NCBI GenBank assembly: GCA_003255065.1
Contig: QAOA01002053.1
Coordinates: 189,821 to 253,820 of the forward strand
DNA length: 64,000 nt
Reading direction: 5' to 3'
DNA from: Cercis canadensis
Taxonomy: Eukaryota > Streptophyta > Magnoliopsida > Fabales > Fabaceae
Part shown: positions 35,076 through 45,965 of the stretch, piece after piece
Layout of the letters: each line of letters begins with the position of its first letter
Position numbering within the stretch: position 1 is the stretch's first letter
The notes under the pieces: generated by a model
What the model was told of the DNA's origin: nothing
What the model saw: the letters and a program-made list of their open reading frames with translations, nothing else
Database searches by the model: none
Made by a program: the position numbers and the translations under genes

Positions 35076-38000
35076 TCCATTATAGCTATGAAGTGTTTAT
35101 ATATAAAGGGTGCAACCTATTTGTGTTCTTTAATAGAAATACTCTACTGAAGAGCTTTTCTTAGCTTTGCTTCTCTTGCTTATGGAAATCTCTCTATTAT
35201 TTATGCACATGTGAACATGCACAAATACACAAAATCTTCATTGTGCATGATGCTTACATTTTTAACTACAGAAATAAAAATCACAGGCAAGAAGATCTCA
35301 ATCGTGTGCCTATAAAAAATCCTAAGTTCCCAAGCTAAGTTCATGGTGTGCCAAATCAACGTGGAGTGCATGGCTGAGTCAACTCGGGGTACACTGAACT
35401 CACCGAGTCATGCAACTAGTTCGCCATGCTATTGGACGTGGCCATGCTTCTCTCTCTCCCACTATTTTGTTTCTGGCTTTCTGCTGCACTTATTTAGTTT
35501 TCAGTTATTTCTTTTGGTAGCACATTTAGCATCTTGTGTTAGCACGTAGCAGCTTGTTTTCTGTAGTTAGTTTGTTGGTTGGTTTGTAGCTGTTTAAACT
35601 GAAATACCAATAACTCAGGACCTATGCCACAGCCCACAAACACGGATGAACCAGCCTCCACCGAACCACCACACCTTCCTAGCCGAGTGATATGTCTTAG
35701 CCTCTTAGGTACCTACAGAGGTTAGTGAGGATGCTGTCATGACTCATGACCCAGTAGCCAAAGGAATGACCGAAGACGTTGGGCACCCACCATGCATAAT
35801 TTGCTTATCTGTTCATTCATTCTGTGATTTCTGTGACTTTGTCTGTTGCTGTGTTTCAGTTTGTTTCGATACCCAGCTGGAAATTTCGTGTGTTTCTGTC
35901 AGTTTCCACCGAAATGCACCGACACCGGCATGTTTCCATGGAAACAGGAGAATTTCTGAACTGCACCCTCATGTCGTGTCGTGCATGAAGGAAATGGAAA
36001 TTTTTCGTGCGTTTCGGACGAAACGACACAACATTTTGTTCCTTGATTAGTACAACGTCCTACTAGTAGCACAATTGGAAATGGGCCTAGCTTAAGAAGT
36101 TGACTCATTAGTTCAATAATAGAGCTGGGCTCAAGCCTCATTTTTAGGCGGTTGTCAACGATACTTTTTTGCGTTGGTCAGGTTTAATAAAAGTAATGCA
36201 TTTTGTTTATGTAATATAAAGACAAACTTTGAAGGGTCATAATTTTGTTTCACGCGTTTGACATAACTTAGTCAAAAAATTTAGATGATCTTAATTTTGT
36301 GCTCGTTTATCCTTCTTTGTTTTAACATGTTTTATTTTCAAGACATATGCTTAGATTAAGAAACGAGAAAACATTCCTTTATTAAGTTCTAGAAATTTAA
36401 AAATGTTTATTAAGATGTCAAAGCTCTGAAATACCAAAACTTTGCACTCACACAATAAAAAGAATTACGATTTAGCTACTGAAATAATCCATCCCTAAAT
36501 ATTAAAAATCCATTGCTAACTAAATTAACGATGGAAATAAAGACAAACATGAGTTAGCTACCGATAAATTGTGTCTCTAAAACCATTTTTTTCAGTAGAT
36601 AATGCCTTTTAAAAAGTAAAAACCATTAACCGGTCACAAGAAAAAAATAATAAATTATGTGTTTTGCTAACAGATTTATTCCGTCGCTAAGTCTGTTTTT
36701 CAAATGGTTTTTTAGCGACGGATTTTGATTGTCGTTAATGCCAATTCTCTCTACTAGCGCAAGTAGGGTTCTTTAGCGGCTCCTTTCTCTCTCTCTCTCT
36801 TAAAAAACTGTCTCCATTGCATGTTTACTTTGGCGGGGATTTTATGATACTATGTAAGTATGTCATATTACACTAACGTGTCAAGCATACATAATTTTTA
36901 TATTTTATTATATATAAAATATAATTTATTTAATTTTTTAAACAAATTTAAAAATAATTAATTTGTATACATGTCATTTATTNATTCCGTCGCTAAGTCT
37001 GTTTTTCAAATGGTTTTTTAGCGACGGATTTTGATTGTCGTTAATGCCAATTCTCTCTACCAAGGTACTAAATGTCGTGTCGTTTCGTCCGAAACGCACG
37101 AAAATTTTCCATTTCCTTCATGCACGACACGACACGAGGGTGCACTTCAGAAAATATCCTGTTTCCATGGAAACTTGCTGGTGTCGGTGCATTTCGGTGG
37201 AAACTGACAGAAACACACGCAATTTCCAGCCAAAGTATCGAAACAAACTGAATGAACAGCATGGTGGCCCTGAACTCCTGAAGAAATATTAGAGAGAGAA
37301 AGAAAGTAAGCGCACGATAGAGAGAGGAGGAGAGAGAGAAAGAGAGAGGTTGGTGATGGGGTTGAATGAATGAGCTGGCGGAGCAAAACAAATGTCGTGA
37401 TTCCCTGCAACCAGAACAAGAGTAGGGTCAGTTTTAGAAAAGCACAGCCTGATAAGTCTTGGTGGGTGGCTTGCAACCTCTTGAGCAAAGCGCCACAAAC
37501 TGTAACTGAGCAATCTCTCCCTCTCGCTCGGTCTTGCGCAAACGCACCAGCAGGAAGCAAGCAGCGGCTGGGTCGTCGCCGGTCACACCGGCAGGCAGCA
37601 GGCAGCGGCGCTGTTTCTATTCCGTCGTCGTTCTGGTGAGTCCTGTTAGACTTTCTCTTTCATTTGATCTCTCTCTCACTTTCTCTTTCACCGTATATCG
37701 AGTTTTGAACGTGTTCTTGAATCTTAGTTGCAATTTTTTCTGGGTTTCTTTTTGTAGGTAAGGCAACGTTTGATCAAGAATGATATTTTTTCAGTTGCAG
37801 GGAGACGAGTAATGGTGAACTAGTTGCATGACTCGGTGAGTTCAGTGTACCCCGAGTTGACTCAGCCATGCACTCCACGTTGATTTGGCACACCGCACAC
37901 CATGAACTTAGCTTGGGAACTTAGGATTTTTTATAGGCACACGATGAGATCTTCTTGCTTGTGATTTTTATTTCTGTAGTTAAAAATGTAAGCATCATGC

Positions 38001-38404
38001 ACAATGAAGATTTTGTGTATTTGTGCATGTTGACATGTGCGTAAATAATAGAGAGATTTCCATAAGCAAGAGAAGCAAAGCTAAGAAAAGCTCTTCAGTA
38101 GAGTATTTCTATTAAAGAACACAAATAGGTTGCACCCTTTATATATAAACACTTCATAGCTATAATGGATGCATCATGCATGAAAACATAGGAAGCCATT
38201 CACAGTTCTTGGCTTATCAACGGAGGACGACGACGAGAGTTTTGGTGACTTCAAGCTTCGCTCTTCCCTTGCATGCTTGGCTACTGTCGAATCTTCGGGA
38301 GAAGACCAGAGTGACGATGCCAAGAGTAATGGGCAACTTAATCTTAAAGAACACTGTCATGGTAAGGTTGAAGTGGGAGCGAGATGAGTTGCACTAGCCG
38401 CCAT
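34845..38404. repeat. Large inverted repeat (arms 34845-35425 / 37815-38404, inner arms 35875-36053 / 37065-37245)
   Basis: The outer arms (about 585 bp) are near-identical reverse complements: the left has CATGGTGTGCCAAATCAACG and the right its complement, and both contain the expansin 3' remnant. The inner arms (about 180 bp) are also inverted and start, from their outer transposon edge, with CAAGGTACTAAATGTCGTG / CAAGGAACAAAATGTTGTG, matching the hAT-like end at 32797. The spacers between outer and inner arms differ in length and sequence (about 450 and 570 bp). The right half is exactly one contig (36984-38404, n on both sides), so its orientation or placement may be an assembly choice. 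The GC-rich stretch near 37540-37640 resembles a hAT leader exon. Confidence 0.7.
36470..36775. mobile_element. CACTA-like terminus with TTAGCGACGG subterminal repeats
   Basis: Inverted units of TCCGTCGCTAA and TTAGCGACGGA recur, and the right edge reads TCTCTCTACTAGCG, the complement of a degenerate CACTAGTAGAGA terminus. About 75 bp of this end reappear in direct orientation at 36984-37060, just after the join at 36983. No coding part seen. Confidence 0.4.
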
Positions 38405-38405
38405 N

Positions 38406-38543
38406 ATATTACTTTGATAAATGTTACATTTATGAAATCCTACCGTTTTTGTTCATCTTGAAACTAGTGTGTAACGTCCCTCCACTGACCTTTACGTTTC
38501 TAAAGCTAGCAAGGTTCATTATTGATTGGAACGTTTTTTGGCT

Positions 38544-38584
<41 letters not shown>

Positions 38585-39370
38585 GCTTTTAAGCATCATA
38601 TTTTATAAATTTCTTTTGTTTTTCCTTTAAAATAGTGATGATTTGATAAATCTTTCTTTTGTGAAATTCTACCATTTTTGTTCATTTTAAAACTAGTGCG
38701 TAACGTCCCTCCACTAGCTTCTATATTTCTAACGCTAGAAAGCATAATTAGGCGGCTCTCTCTCTCAGTGATCACTCACGCACTCTCTGTTTCTCATCTT
38801 AAAAACGCTCCTTTCATTGTGCATTTTGTTTAGATCCACACATTTTAAATATCATATTAAATAAAATTTTATTTTTCCTATAAAATATTGCTTTGATAAA
38901 TGTTATTTTTGTCAAATACTTATATTTCTGTTCATTTTAAAACTAGTGCATTCCGTCTCCTCTTACCTCTACTTCTAATGCTTGCAAGTTTACCATTGGT
39001 TTGAAGCTTTGGCGGGTTCTCCTCTATCTCTCTCTCTCTCTCTCTCAGCCCTCTCTTCATGCTGCATTTTGTTTGGACCAATTATTTTTAAACATTATAT
39101 ATATTTTATAGAATTATTTTTATCATTTAAAATATTACTATGATAAATATTACTTTTATGAAATCCTACCATTTTTGTTCATCTTAAAATTAGTGTGTAA
39201 CGTCACTTCATTTACCACTACGTTTCTAACGCTAGCAAGGTTCACTATTGATTGGATGGTTTGTCGGCTTGTCTTCTCTCTCTCTGCTTTGATAAGCGTT
39301 TTTTATGTGAAATTTAACCCTTTTTGTTGATTTTAAAACTAGTGCATAATGCCCCTCCACTGATCTCCCC
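38406..39370. repeat. Tandem array of a ~235-bp MITE-related unit with CT tracts
   Basis: Units begin with AATATTACTTTGATAAATG-like sequence at about 38406, 38631, 38885 and 39128, with a shortened unit at about 39288. Each continues through TTTTTGTTCATCTTAAAACT, then AACGTCCCTCCACTGACC, AACGCTAGCAAGGTTC and a (CT)n tract. Spacing varies from about 160 to 255 bp. The unit is homologous to one arm of the fold-back MITE at 10841-11162. 38406-38575 reappears at 40486-40653, at the end of another contig. Confidence 0.75.
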
Positions 39371-39868
39371 ACTCATTCTTTTCATGTCCAAACTTGTATA
39401 TAAGATTGATCCTTTGGTCTCTGTTTCCATCACACTAGCAAGGTTGGCTCAGTCTTTGCTGAGTCACTTTAGCATCATCTCTGCCTATCTCTATATCTAA
39501 TCTTCAACAATAAACACTCTCTCCAGAGTGCTTTTTTGCTGTTAACATTAAACTTTGGTGTTCTCGACTTCCAGCAGCCACAGAGGCTCAGTAAATACCC
39601 ACGTCAAGCTATTGCTTGTGTCTCTCTAGTCTCTATATGTTCTTCCTTAAGTCGTCGAACTACCAACAGCAAAGACTCATTTGTAGACACTCAGATCATC
39701 ACACCAATCTTAGATTGGTAAATACATGTGAGTTCATTATTCAACCTACTTTTTAATTCTGGATTTTATCTAATGCATCATTGGAATTTTTAAATAAATT
39801 CTAATACGTGTTTCTAAAATATAATATCAATATTCATTATCATTAGCTAGTGATTATTCTTTTATGTA
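39371..39868 (+). other. No gene recognised; short exon-like stretch
   Basis: 39536-39721 is open for 61 codons and followed by GTAAATA, a possible donor. I recognise no family, and upstream is a tandem repeat. Function unknown; a real exon is not demonstrated. Confidence 0.3.
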
Positions 39869-40293
39869 TGTTGGAAAAATGAGAAAGAGTGGGAGAAGTC
39901 CCACATTGGTTAAAAAAGAGAGACATAAAGTGTATATAAAGTAAAGTGTCACAAGTCCAAATGCCTTAGGCATTTTGGACAAGTGGCACACATGAAGACC
40001 ACACTCCCACAATATAAAGGCTTGGATGGGACCCACATTCTCAAATTCTAACATGGTGTCAGAGCTCACATGGCTTAACAGCCCAGTTCAATCCAAGATC
40101 TAGACAAAATGTTGCACAGTCCTGTGGCCTCTGAGACTCAAGTCCTGAAAAGGAGCACAAGCCCAGGGGGCAGAAAAAAGAGCGGACCTGTGGCCTCTGA
40201 GGCTCGAAGCTTGGAGTACAAGCCCAGGCTAAGATTTAAAATGATTAAAAAATTGCAAGTCACAACTGGGACAAAAAAGGCCAGTTGGATTTG
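39869..40293 (+). mobile_element. TRIM retrotransposon, partial (5' LTR plus internal region)
   Basis: A 185-bp LTR (39869-40053, starting TGTTGGAAAAATGAG, ending TTCTAACA) is followed directly by a primer site TGGTGTCAGAGC and about 240 bp of internal sequence. It is nearly identical to the complete copy at 41986-42603 and ends at the assembly join (40294) before a 3' LTR. TRIMs have no coding capacity and depend on other elements to move. Confidence 0.85.
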
Positions 40294-40294
40294 N

Positions 40295-40620
40295 ATATAA
40301 TTTTTATATTTTATTAGATATAAAATATAATTTATTTAATTTTTTAAACAAACTTAAAAACAGTTAACTTGTACACATGTAATTCATTTATTGGTTATTC
40401 ATATGTGATATGACATATTACATAAATACTAAAAGTATCTGAGAAACCTTCATATAAAAATATCTAAGAAACCTCCTTTAAAATATTACTTTGATAAATG
40501 TTACATTTATGAAATCCTACCGTTTTTGTTCATCTTGAAACTAGTGTGTAACGTCCCTCCACTGACCTTTACGTTTCTAAAGCTAGCAAGGTTCATTATT
40601 GATTGGAACGTTTTTTGGCT

Positions 40621-40653
<33 letters not shown>
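40295..40653. other. Short contig: half of a MITE, then one tandem-array unit
   Basis: 40295-40383 matches 36895-36982 (TAATTTTTATATTTTATTA, then AAAATATAATTTATTTAA) with a few differences. 40486-40653 matches 38406-38575 and ends in a CT microsatellite. ATATGACATATTACATAAAT at 40408-40440 is complementary to GTAAGTATGTCATATTA at 36853, so this contig appears to hold the right end of the MITE that starts near 36846. Confidence 0.6.
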
Positions 40654-41003
40654 NTTTGTTTAAATTGGTACGAAAGCATTTTGTCTTACTGTGGTCCAAT
40701 AAATTCATTTTTACAAAGGAAGAAAGTCTAATTTTTCTGAGATTTTCTACTAATATGAAATTAATGGTCATAAAAAAAAGTAGGTAAAAAGGAACTTGTG
40801 AAATTACCAGTGGTTAAACTGTTAGTAACTCAGACCATAATGTGGAAATGTGGATAAGCATACTAGGTACCCAAACAACATAAGTATGATTTTACTAGTT
40901 ACTTTCTTACAATAATCTATTAGTTCAATTACACCCCCTCCCCTTAAACTTTTGGTAAAAAAATATCAATAAGGTTATTGAATGGACTAGGAATAATGCA
41001 TAC

Positions 41004-41153
41004 CACTACTTTGTGGACCCATTATAGCAACTACAGCATATGAATGACCACATTGGTGGAGATTTACTTTTCTCGCAAAAGCATTCATTCCCACGTTGTT
41101 GAAGTCACCATTCCCATAGATTAGTTGAAAAGCAAGATCATCATCACCATTGG
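41004..41153 (-). pseudogene. Isolated exon of an RHD3/SEY1-like dynamin-type GTPase
   Basis: The minus strand reads, between an AG acceptor (before 41153) and a GT donor (after 41004), [20 protein letters not shown], then [20 protein letters not shown], then [11 protein letters not shown]. This matches the start of the GTPase domain of plant ROOT HAIR DEFECTIVE 3 proteins (family consensus QLIDGDGTFNV...[17 protein letters not shown]), which fuse ER tubules. The exon ends inside the P-loop, where the family has an intron. The next exon (KSTLLN...) and the rest of the ~800-aa protein are not found within several kb, so this is an orphan fragment although its splice sites look sound. Strings of extra A and missing Asp in the DGDGTF block suggest relaxed constraint. 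Confidence 0.75.
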
Positions 41154-41985
41154 CTAGATAAGTGAATTTTACATTAGTGTCACATTAACGAGTAGAGGTT
41201 AGTTGCAAAACACCAGTAGCCAAATAAATTAAAGTATATAGAAAGCAAATATATATTTTTCATGTTTTTTGCAATATTAATGACTAATTTATAATCTGTA
41301 ATCTATAACTCAATATCTATAATCTATAATCTATAAATAATACTAAAGCAGAAGAATTGCATGAGATACTGCAATAATTATTTTTGCCATGTGTCAAACA
41401 ATTATTGGCCCATTGTTCTATTCTTCCCTCCAAAACTTAGACATACCCTCATTTCTTTCTACATACATAATCTTTGATATCTCAGACTTTTGATTACTCA
41501 TCTTTGCTGTTCGTTGCTTTTGGTAAACTTTTACTTCAAGAGTTTTTATTTGTAATTTTCTATAATCATCTGGTTCTTTCAAATATATACATAGATTAGA
41601 GGATATCAATGCATTAAAAATTGAAATTATAGATCCATTAGTCTTTCTATTTGGTTCACTCAAAATTAAACTAACGAAAAAAAGGTGCCAATAGTTTCAC
41701 ATGTCCAAGAGAAGTTATTTTTTGGGTAATTTGGATAAAACTCTAGATTCAAACATAAAACCACAAATGTTGAGGATAAACTCAGTACCATTTGGTCATA
41801 TTAAAGAGAAGATAGAGCATATACCAAATATTGTGACTCTTGTTTTTCAACAATGTTTTGGTATTCTGTATTTCTTATATGTTTATTTAAAACTGCAAAT
41901 AAAAACTCGTAAGATACAAATATTTTTATGGCATTTCTTATTTCGACGACATAAACCTTCTTGATTAATTGCTTCTCATATAATG
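41154..41985. other. No gene recognised
   Basis: Contains two short open stretches on opposite strands (41663-41418 and 41701-41964) without recognisable domains, and an AATCTATAATCTATAA simple repeat near 41295-41340. Confidence 0.35.
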
Positions 41986-42603
41986 TGTTGGAAAAATGAG
42001 AAAGAGTGGGAGAAGTCCCACATTGGTTAAAAAAGAGAGACATAAAGTGTATATAAAGTGAAGTGTCACAAGTCCAAATGCCTTAGGCATTTTAGACAAG
42101 TGGCACACATGAAGATCACACTCCCACAATATAAAGGCTTGGATGGGACCCACATTCTCAAATTCTAACATGGTATCAGAGCTCACATGGCTTAACAGCC
42201 CAGTTCAATCCAAGATCTAGACAAAATGTTGCACAGTCCTGTGGCCTCTGAGACTCAAGCCCTGAAAATGAGCACAAGCCCAGGGGGCAGAAAAAAGAGC
42301 GGACCTGTGGCCTCTGAGGCTCGAAGCTTGGAGTACAAGCCCAGGCTGAGATTTAAAATGATTAAAAAATTGCAAGTCACAACTGGGACAAAAAAGGCCA
42401 GTTGGATTTGAGGGGGAGTGTTGGAAAAATGAGAAAGAGTGGGAGAAGTCCCACATTGGTTAAAAAAGAGAGACATAAAATGTATATAAAGTGAAGTGTC
42501 ACAAGTCCAAATGCCTTAGGCATTTTGGACAAGTGGCACACATGAAGACCACACTCCCACAATATAAAGGCTTGGATGAGACCCACATTCTCAAATTCTA
42601 ACA
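41986..42603 (+). mobile_element. TRIM retrotransposon, complete
   Basis: 5' LTR 41986-42170 and 3' LTR 42419-42603 are both 185 bp, start TGTTGG and end TAACA. TGGTATCAGAGC, the tRNA-Met primer site, directly follows the 5' LTR; a purine tract (TTGAGGGGGAG) precedes the 3' LTR; the 248-bp interior has no coding region. This is the textbook TRIM layout. The LTRs differ at four sites (2.2%), pointing to insertion on the order of a million years ago at common plant rates. AATG before and ATG after could be traces of the short target duplication. The element looks whole. Confidence 0.93.
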
Positions 42604-42964
42604 ATGTAACTAATATTTTTGTTGCACTGATATTTGAATTGTTTTGCTAATTAATTAAAAAGTTTTGATGGGGCCACCAGCCCTTGGCACTTCTCACAGG
42701 ATGCTATCAAGGGAGCCCAATCCAACGAGGAAATTTCTACCCTCATGAGATCTGATAGATTGCTACTTCATTGGGTTGGACTGTCATCATGAAATTCTGT
42801 TATCTTGTCTTTTTTGATGTTGGAGTCTGTTGGAAAAACCTAATATTAGTTAATCGATAGCTATATTAATTCAAAATGAAATGAATGATTGAATGGTGAT
42901 AATCAGATTCTGTTATTACGTAGCCTTACTTTCCCTCTCTTCTTCTTGTCTATGCAGCCAACAG
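42604..42964. other. No gene recognised
   Basis: AT-rich spacer between the TRIM and the minus-strand YUCCA fragment, with no supported feature. Confidence 0.35.
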
Positions 42965-43911
42965 CCAACAGCCAAAACCAATGGAGGGCGAACGACCTAT
43001 TGTGGCTTTGAGATGAAGGGTTCCTCGGCCTGCTCAAGCCATACTTGGACAAACTTCAATACTTCTTTGATTGAAAGCAACTTCTACAAAATGCATAATG
43101 GTAAAGATCATGTGTAAGATGTTTTTATGAGGTTTACAAACATCTCTTGCAAAATACCATAATGTATACATATTTAAGGTGTGTTTTGGATGGAGAAGCA
43201 TTTTCTTTTAAAAAGTACTTTATTAAGCAGATAATTTTTTAAGTAATTTTTTTTAGAAAAGGAGAAGCTAAATCTGTTTTGTATTTGAATGTAACAATTA
43301 AGAAGTACTTTTTTTCTTAAAGAAAATTATTTAAAAGCGTTTTTTTTTCCTTAAACTGAAGCAGATCATTTTGTGCTTTTTTAAGTCCTTTTGAAACTTT
43401 TGAAAGGCTCATTAAACATTAAAAAAAAAAAATTATTTAAAAGCATTTTTTCTACGTGTTAACAATGAGTTTTGCATAGTACATATGTCACTTATCTTAC
43501 TTATTTTATCAAAAAATTGAATTCTAGTAGTTAACAATGAATTTTATGTAAGTAGATCTCTGAAATATAAATATTTAAGTACGTATAAAAATTGCTTTCA
43601 AATATTAATTCAATTAGATACAGAGCTTGGCCCAAATAGATAAATTTATGTGTTGGGAAGAAGTTACCAGGATGCTAATAACAATGGAGCTGTTTACACC
43701 TCCCCAATTTGAGATATCATAGCAATTTTCCATCCCGGAATTGCCACAGCCAACAACTATGATGTCGTTTCCGTAGCATTCTCTTCCATTCAGGTACCTG
43801 CTACCTTGTATGTTCTCTCCACCAAAGGTATCAAGCTCATGTATATTTTCAATGTACCTTTCACTATTTTCTCCGATTTCAACCGGTAGAAATGTTGCAA
43901 TATTTCTCTAG
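42965..43911 (-). pseudogene. YUCCA pseudogene fragment, minus strand (copy C)
   Basis: Two blocks in gene order on the minus strand. 43911-43637 matches the second half of exon 1, reading through a degenerate VVATGEN region, FGGENIQGSRYLNGRECYGN, then [19 protein letters not shown] and the SPVTS donor area. 43110-42965 matches exon 2 around [15 protein letters not shown] and GRSP. Frameshifts and missing exon 1 start, exon 3 and exon 4 make it dead. The ~520 bp between blocks is longer than the 124-bp intron of the intact gene and contains a T/A-rich MITE-like stretch (43175-43440). It faces copy D head to head. Confidence 0.8.
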
Positions 43912-44345
43912 GTTGCAACAGGAGAAAAGAATGAAGAGTACATTGAAAATGTACATGAACTTGTTACCTTTGGAGGAGAGTACATACACTATAGCATGTA
44001 CTTGAATGGTAGATAATGGTACCAGAACAACGTCTTGGTTGTTGGCTATGGCAATTCTGGAATGGGAATTTCCTATGTTCTCTCAAAATTGAGCTATCAA
44101 CGCCTCCATGTTGTAACAAACCTGAGAAGTTCTTGTTCGCAGATTCATGTTTTAGGGACAAGCTTTCATTATTTATTATTTTATATTGGAAGAGATATTT
44201 GTGAAACTCATTTGGACATGTAACACTATCTTTCTTTCCAAGTTTAAAGGGTTTGAATTTTTCCTCAAAGCCTCAATGGTTTTTCGCCCACCATTGACGT
44301 AGGCTGCCTCGACAAGGTCAAGAAAGGAGAAGTTGGTACATAGGT
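43905..44345 (+). pseudogene. YUCCA pseudogene fragment, plus strand (copy D)
   Basis: 43905-44160 matches the second half of exon 1: GTTGCAACAGGAGAAAAG (VATGEK), FGGEYIHYSMYLNGR then a stop, VVGYGNSGMGISYVLSKL. The NADPH site GCGNSG has become GYGNSG. 44262-44340 matches the end of exon 2 (RPPIDVGCLDKVKKGEV in a shifted frame). The exon 1 start, the exon 2 start and exons 3-4 are missing. It begins within a few bases of copy C and runs the opposite way, so the pair forms a head-to-head palindrome about 250 bp per arm. Confidence 0.8.
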
Positions 44346-44809
44346 AGAGAAGAAAAAATATGATTAGCACCATCTGATCATTCATTTCCTTCTTAATTTC
44401 TAAAGCGATTAATTTGACAATCTTATTGTAGATATGGCCAAACAAAGACTAGGCTACAGCAACTAAAAGCGTGTGTCGTGGGAATATAAGTTAAAAAGAA
44501 ACTAAAATTCTTAGACTAAATTTTTTTTGTTTGAAACTATTCATATCAAGACAAACAAACAAAATTATAACTTTTTATAGCATTAAAACATTTACTTACT
44601 TGATAAGTTATATTGATATTAAAAATATAATTAACAGTAATATAATTTTTTATCCTTAGCCTCACCAAGTCAAAATTCTGGGCCCCATTCATGATATGAA
44701 GATGGCAATAAAAATCAGACACCGCCACTGATAGGTAGCAATAATAGTTTTTTTTTTTTTTTGGCCCTACAGACAAAGCAATTCACTATCTTGCAAGCTT
44801 GCAGTTCAG
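44346..44809. other. No gene recognised
   Basis: AT-rich spacer between YUCCA copy D and a YUCCA upstream-region copy; contains a T tract near 44748-44762. Confidence 0.35.
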
Positions 44810-45110
44810 TTACAAGCTATTTGGCCTCTTCTTCAGACTCCAGCCTTCAGTTTTCTTGGAACATATGCATTTGAGATCTTTCAAGCGAGTCATAATTTTC
44901 AGTTATGCAAAATGTCACATGATGCTGGTGATTGTACTCAGAATGAAGGTGTCACATGCATCGAAAATCGACGAAGGAATCTTGAAATTGATGTGTGAGG
45001 ACCTCAGGTGTTACATGCAGTTGTCATCCTACTCATCCCATTTTCTCTGAAGCATGCGTTATCACTCTCTGGAAGGCAACCCAGCACCATAATAACAATT
45101 AACAACTAAA
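44810..45110 (+). pseudogene. Orphan copy of the YUCCA upstream region and 5'UTR
   Basis: Homologous to 16915-17360 upstream of the intact gene. Shared strings include GCCTTCAGTTTTCTTG, CATGCATCGAAAAT, GACGAAGGAATC, GAGGACCTCAG and TTATCACTCTCTGG / AACCCAGCACCATA of the 5'UTR. No coding exon follows; 45121-45240 instead matches sequence downstream of copy A (15540-15660). This is a collapsed YUCCA unit that has lost its body. Confidence 0.65.
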
Positions 45111-45498
45111 AAAAGACTTGCGTAACTGTTGCTCAAGTGAAATGTTATTACACAAGCATTCTGATTCAAACTGAAAATTGGATCACTAAACTTAAACCCC
45201 CATTAATTGGACATTAAAATCAATATATGAAATAGCTACTTCTCAAGTGAATCTCTCATTAAAAGTTTGGCTACTTAGTATTTTTCTTTATTATGCCAAG
45301 TATTTTGAAATTTCTTTTTCGTGTGTTGTGTTAATACACATTTGTTTACATGATACACGGAACGGGTTGATAACTAGTTAATAATCATAAACCTGAAAAT
45401 AACTTTGTATTGTTTTCACATCAGAAAAAAAGACTCTGTATTCTTTCATCTCTTTCTAAATAATTCTAGTATGCAAGTTGTGGTCTAATTACCTACGC

Positions 45499-45965
45499 CT
45501 TTGGCAACACTATCGCGTCCAGAAAAGTGAAAACCCAAACAATGAATGTAAAATAGATTGTTCTTTTATTTGCCCTCTAGTTAGGTGCACATGTATACTC
45601 ACGTGAATAAGTGTTTGCATATGATGGGAGTACTCTAGAACTAATATCAGTGCTAACTCCATAGAAAACGAAAAGATGAATCTTAACCTTTTACCTCAAA
45701 AGGAGTTCAAGTTGAAGGTCTAAGGTAACGAGGTAGATGTTTCTTTTTCTTTTTACTTAACCTTCAACTTCCTTTAAAAAACTCAAACCCCTCACCACTA
45801 GACAAACTTAATGGCTTACGGGACTTACTACTAGTCTTCCTTTTGTGGCTTGCAACAACACCATCCTGTTCGCAGCATCCAGTCAATGGTTTCCACTTTG
45901 ATTTCTCTTTCTGCTTAAGTTTATCTTTTGTCTTCTCATTCTCCAGGTATTCTTCAAGTTTCCTC
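45499..45965 (-). repeat. Second copy of the 3' end of the unknown gene, next to an assembly join
   Basis: 45499-45965 and 45967-46436 are about 98% identical and abut the n at 45966. The copy covers the 3' flank and the last ~65 codons of the gene at 46234-49566 (minus). Because it breaks exactly at the n it is most likely an unmerged contig overlap (two alleles), not a real truncated paralogue. Confidence 0.75.

Noticed and set aside
37035-37761. Several overlapping frames in the right half of the inverted repeat as genes
   Set aside because: They mirror frames in the left half and follow hAT-like terminal and leader sequence; none has a known domain.
39536-39721. A 61-codon exon of a host gene
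   Set aside because: No recognisable protein and no supporting neighbouring exon; left as unassigned.
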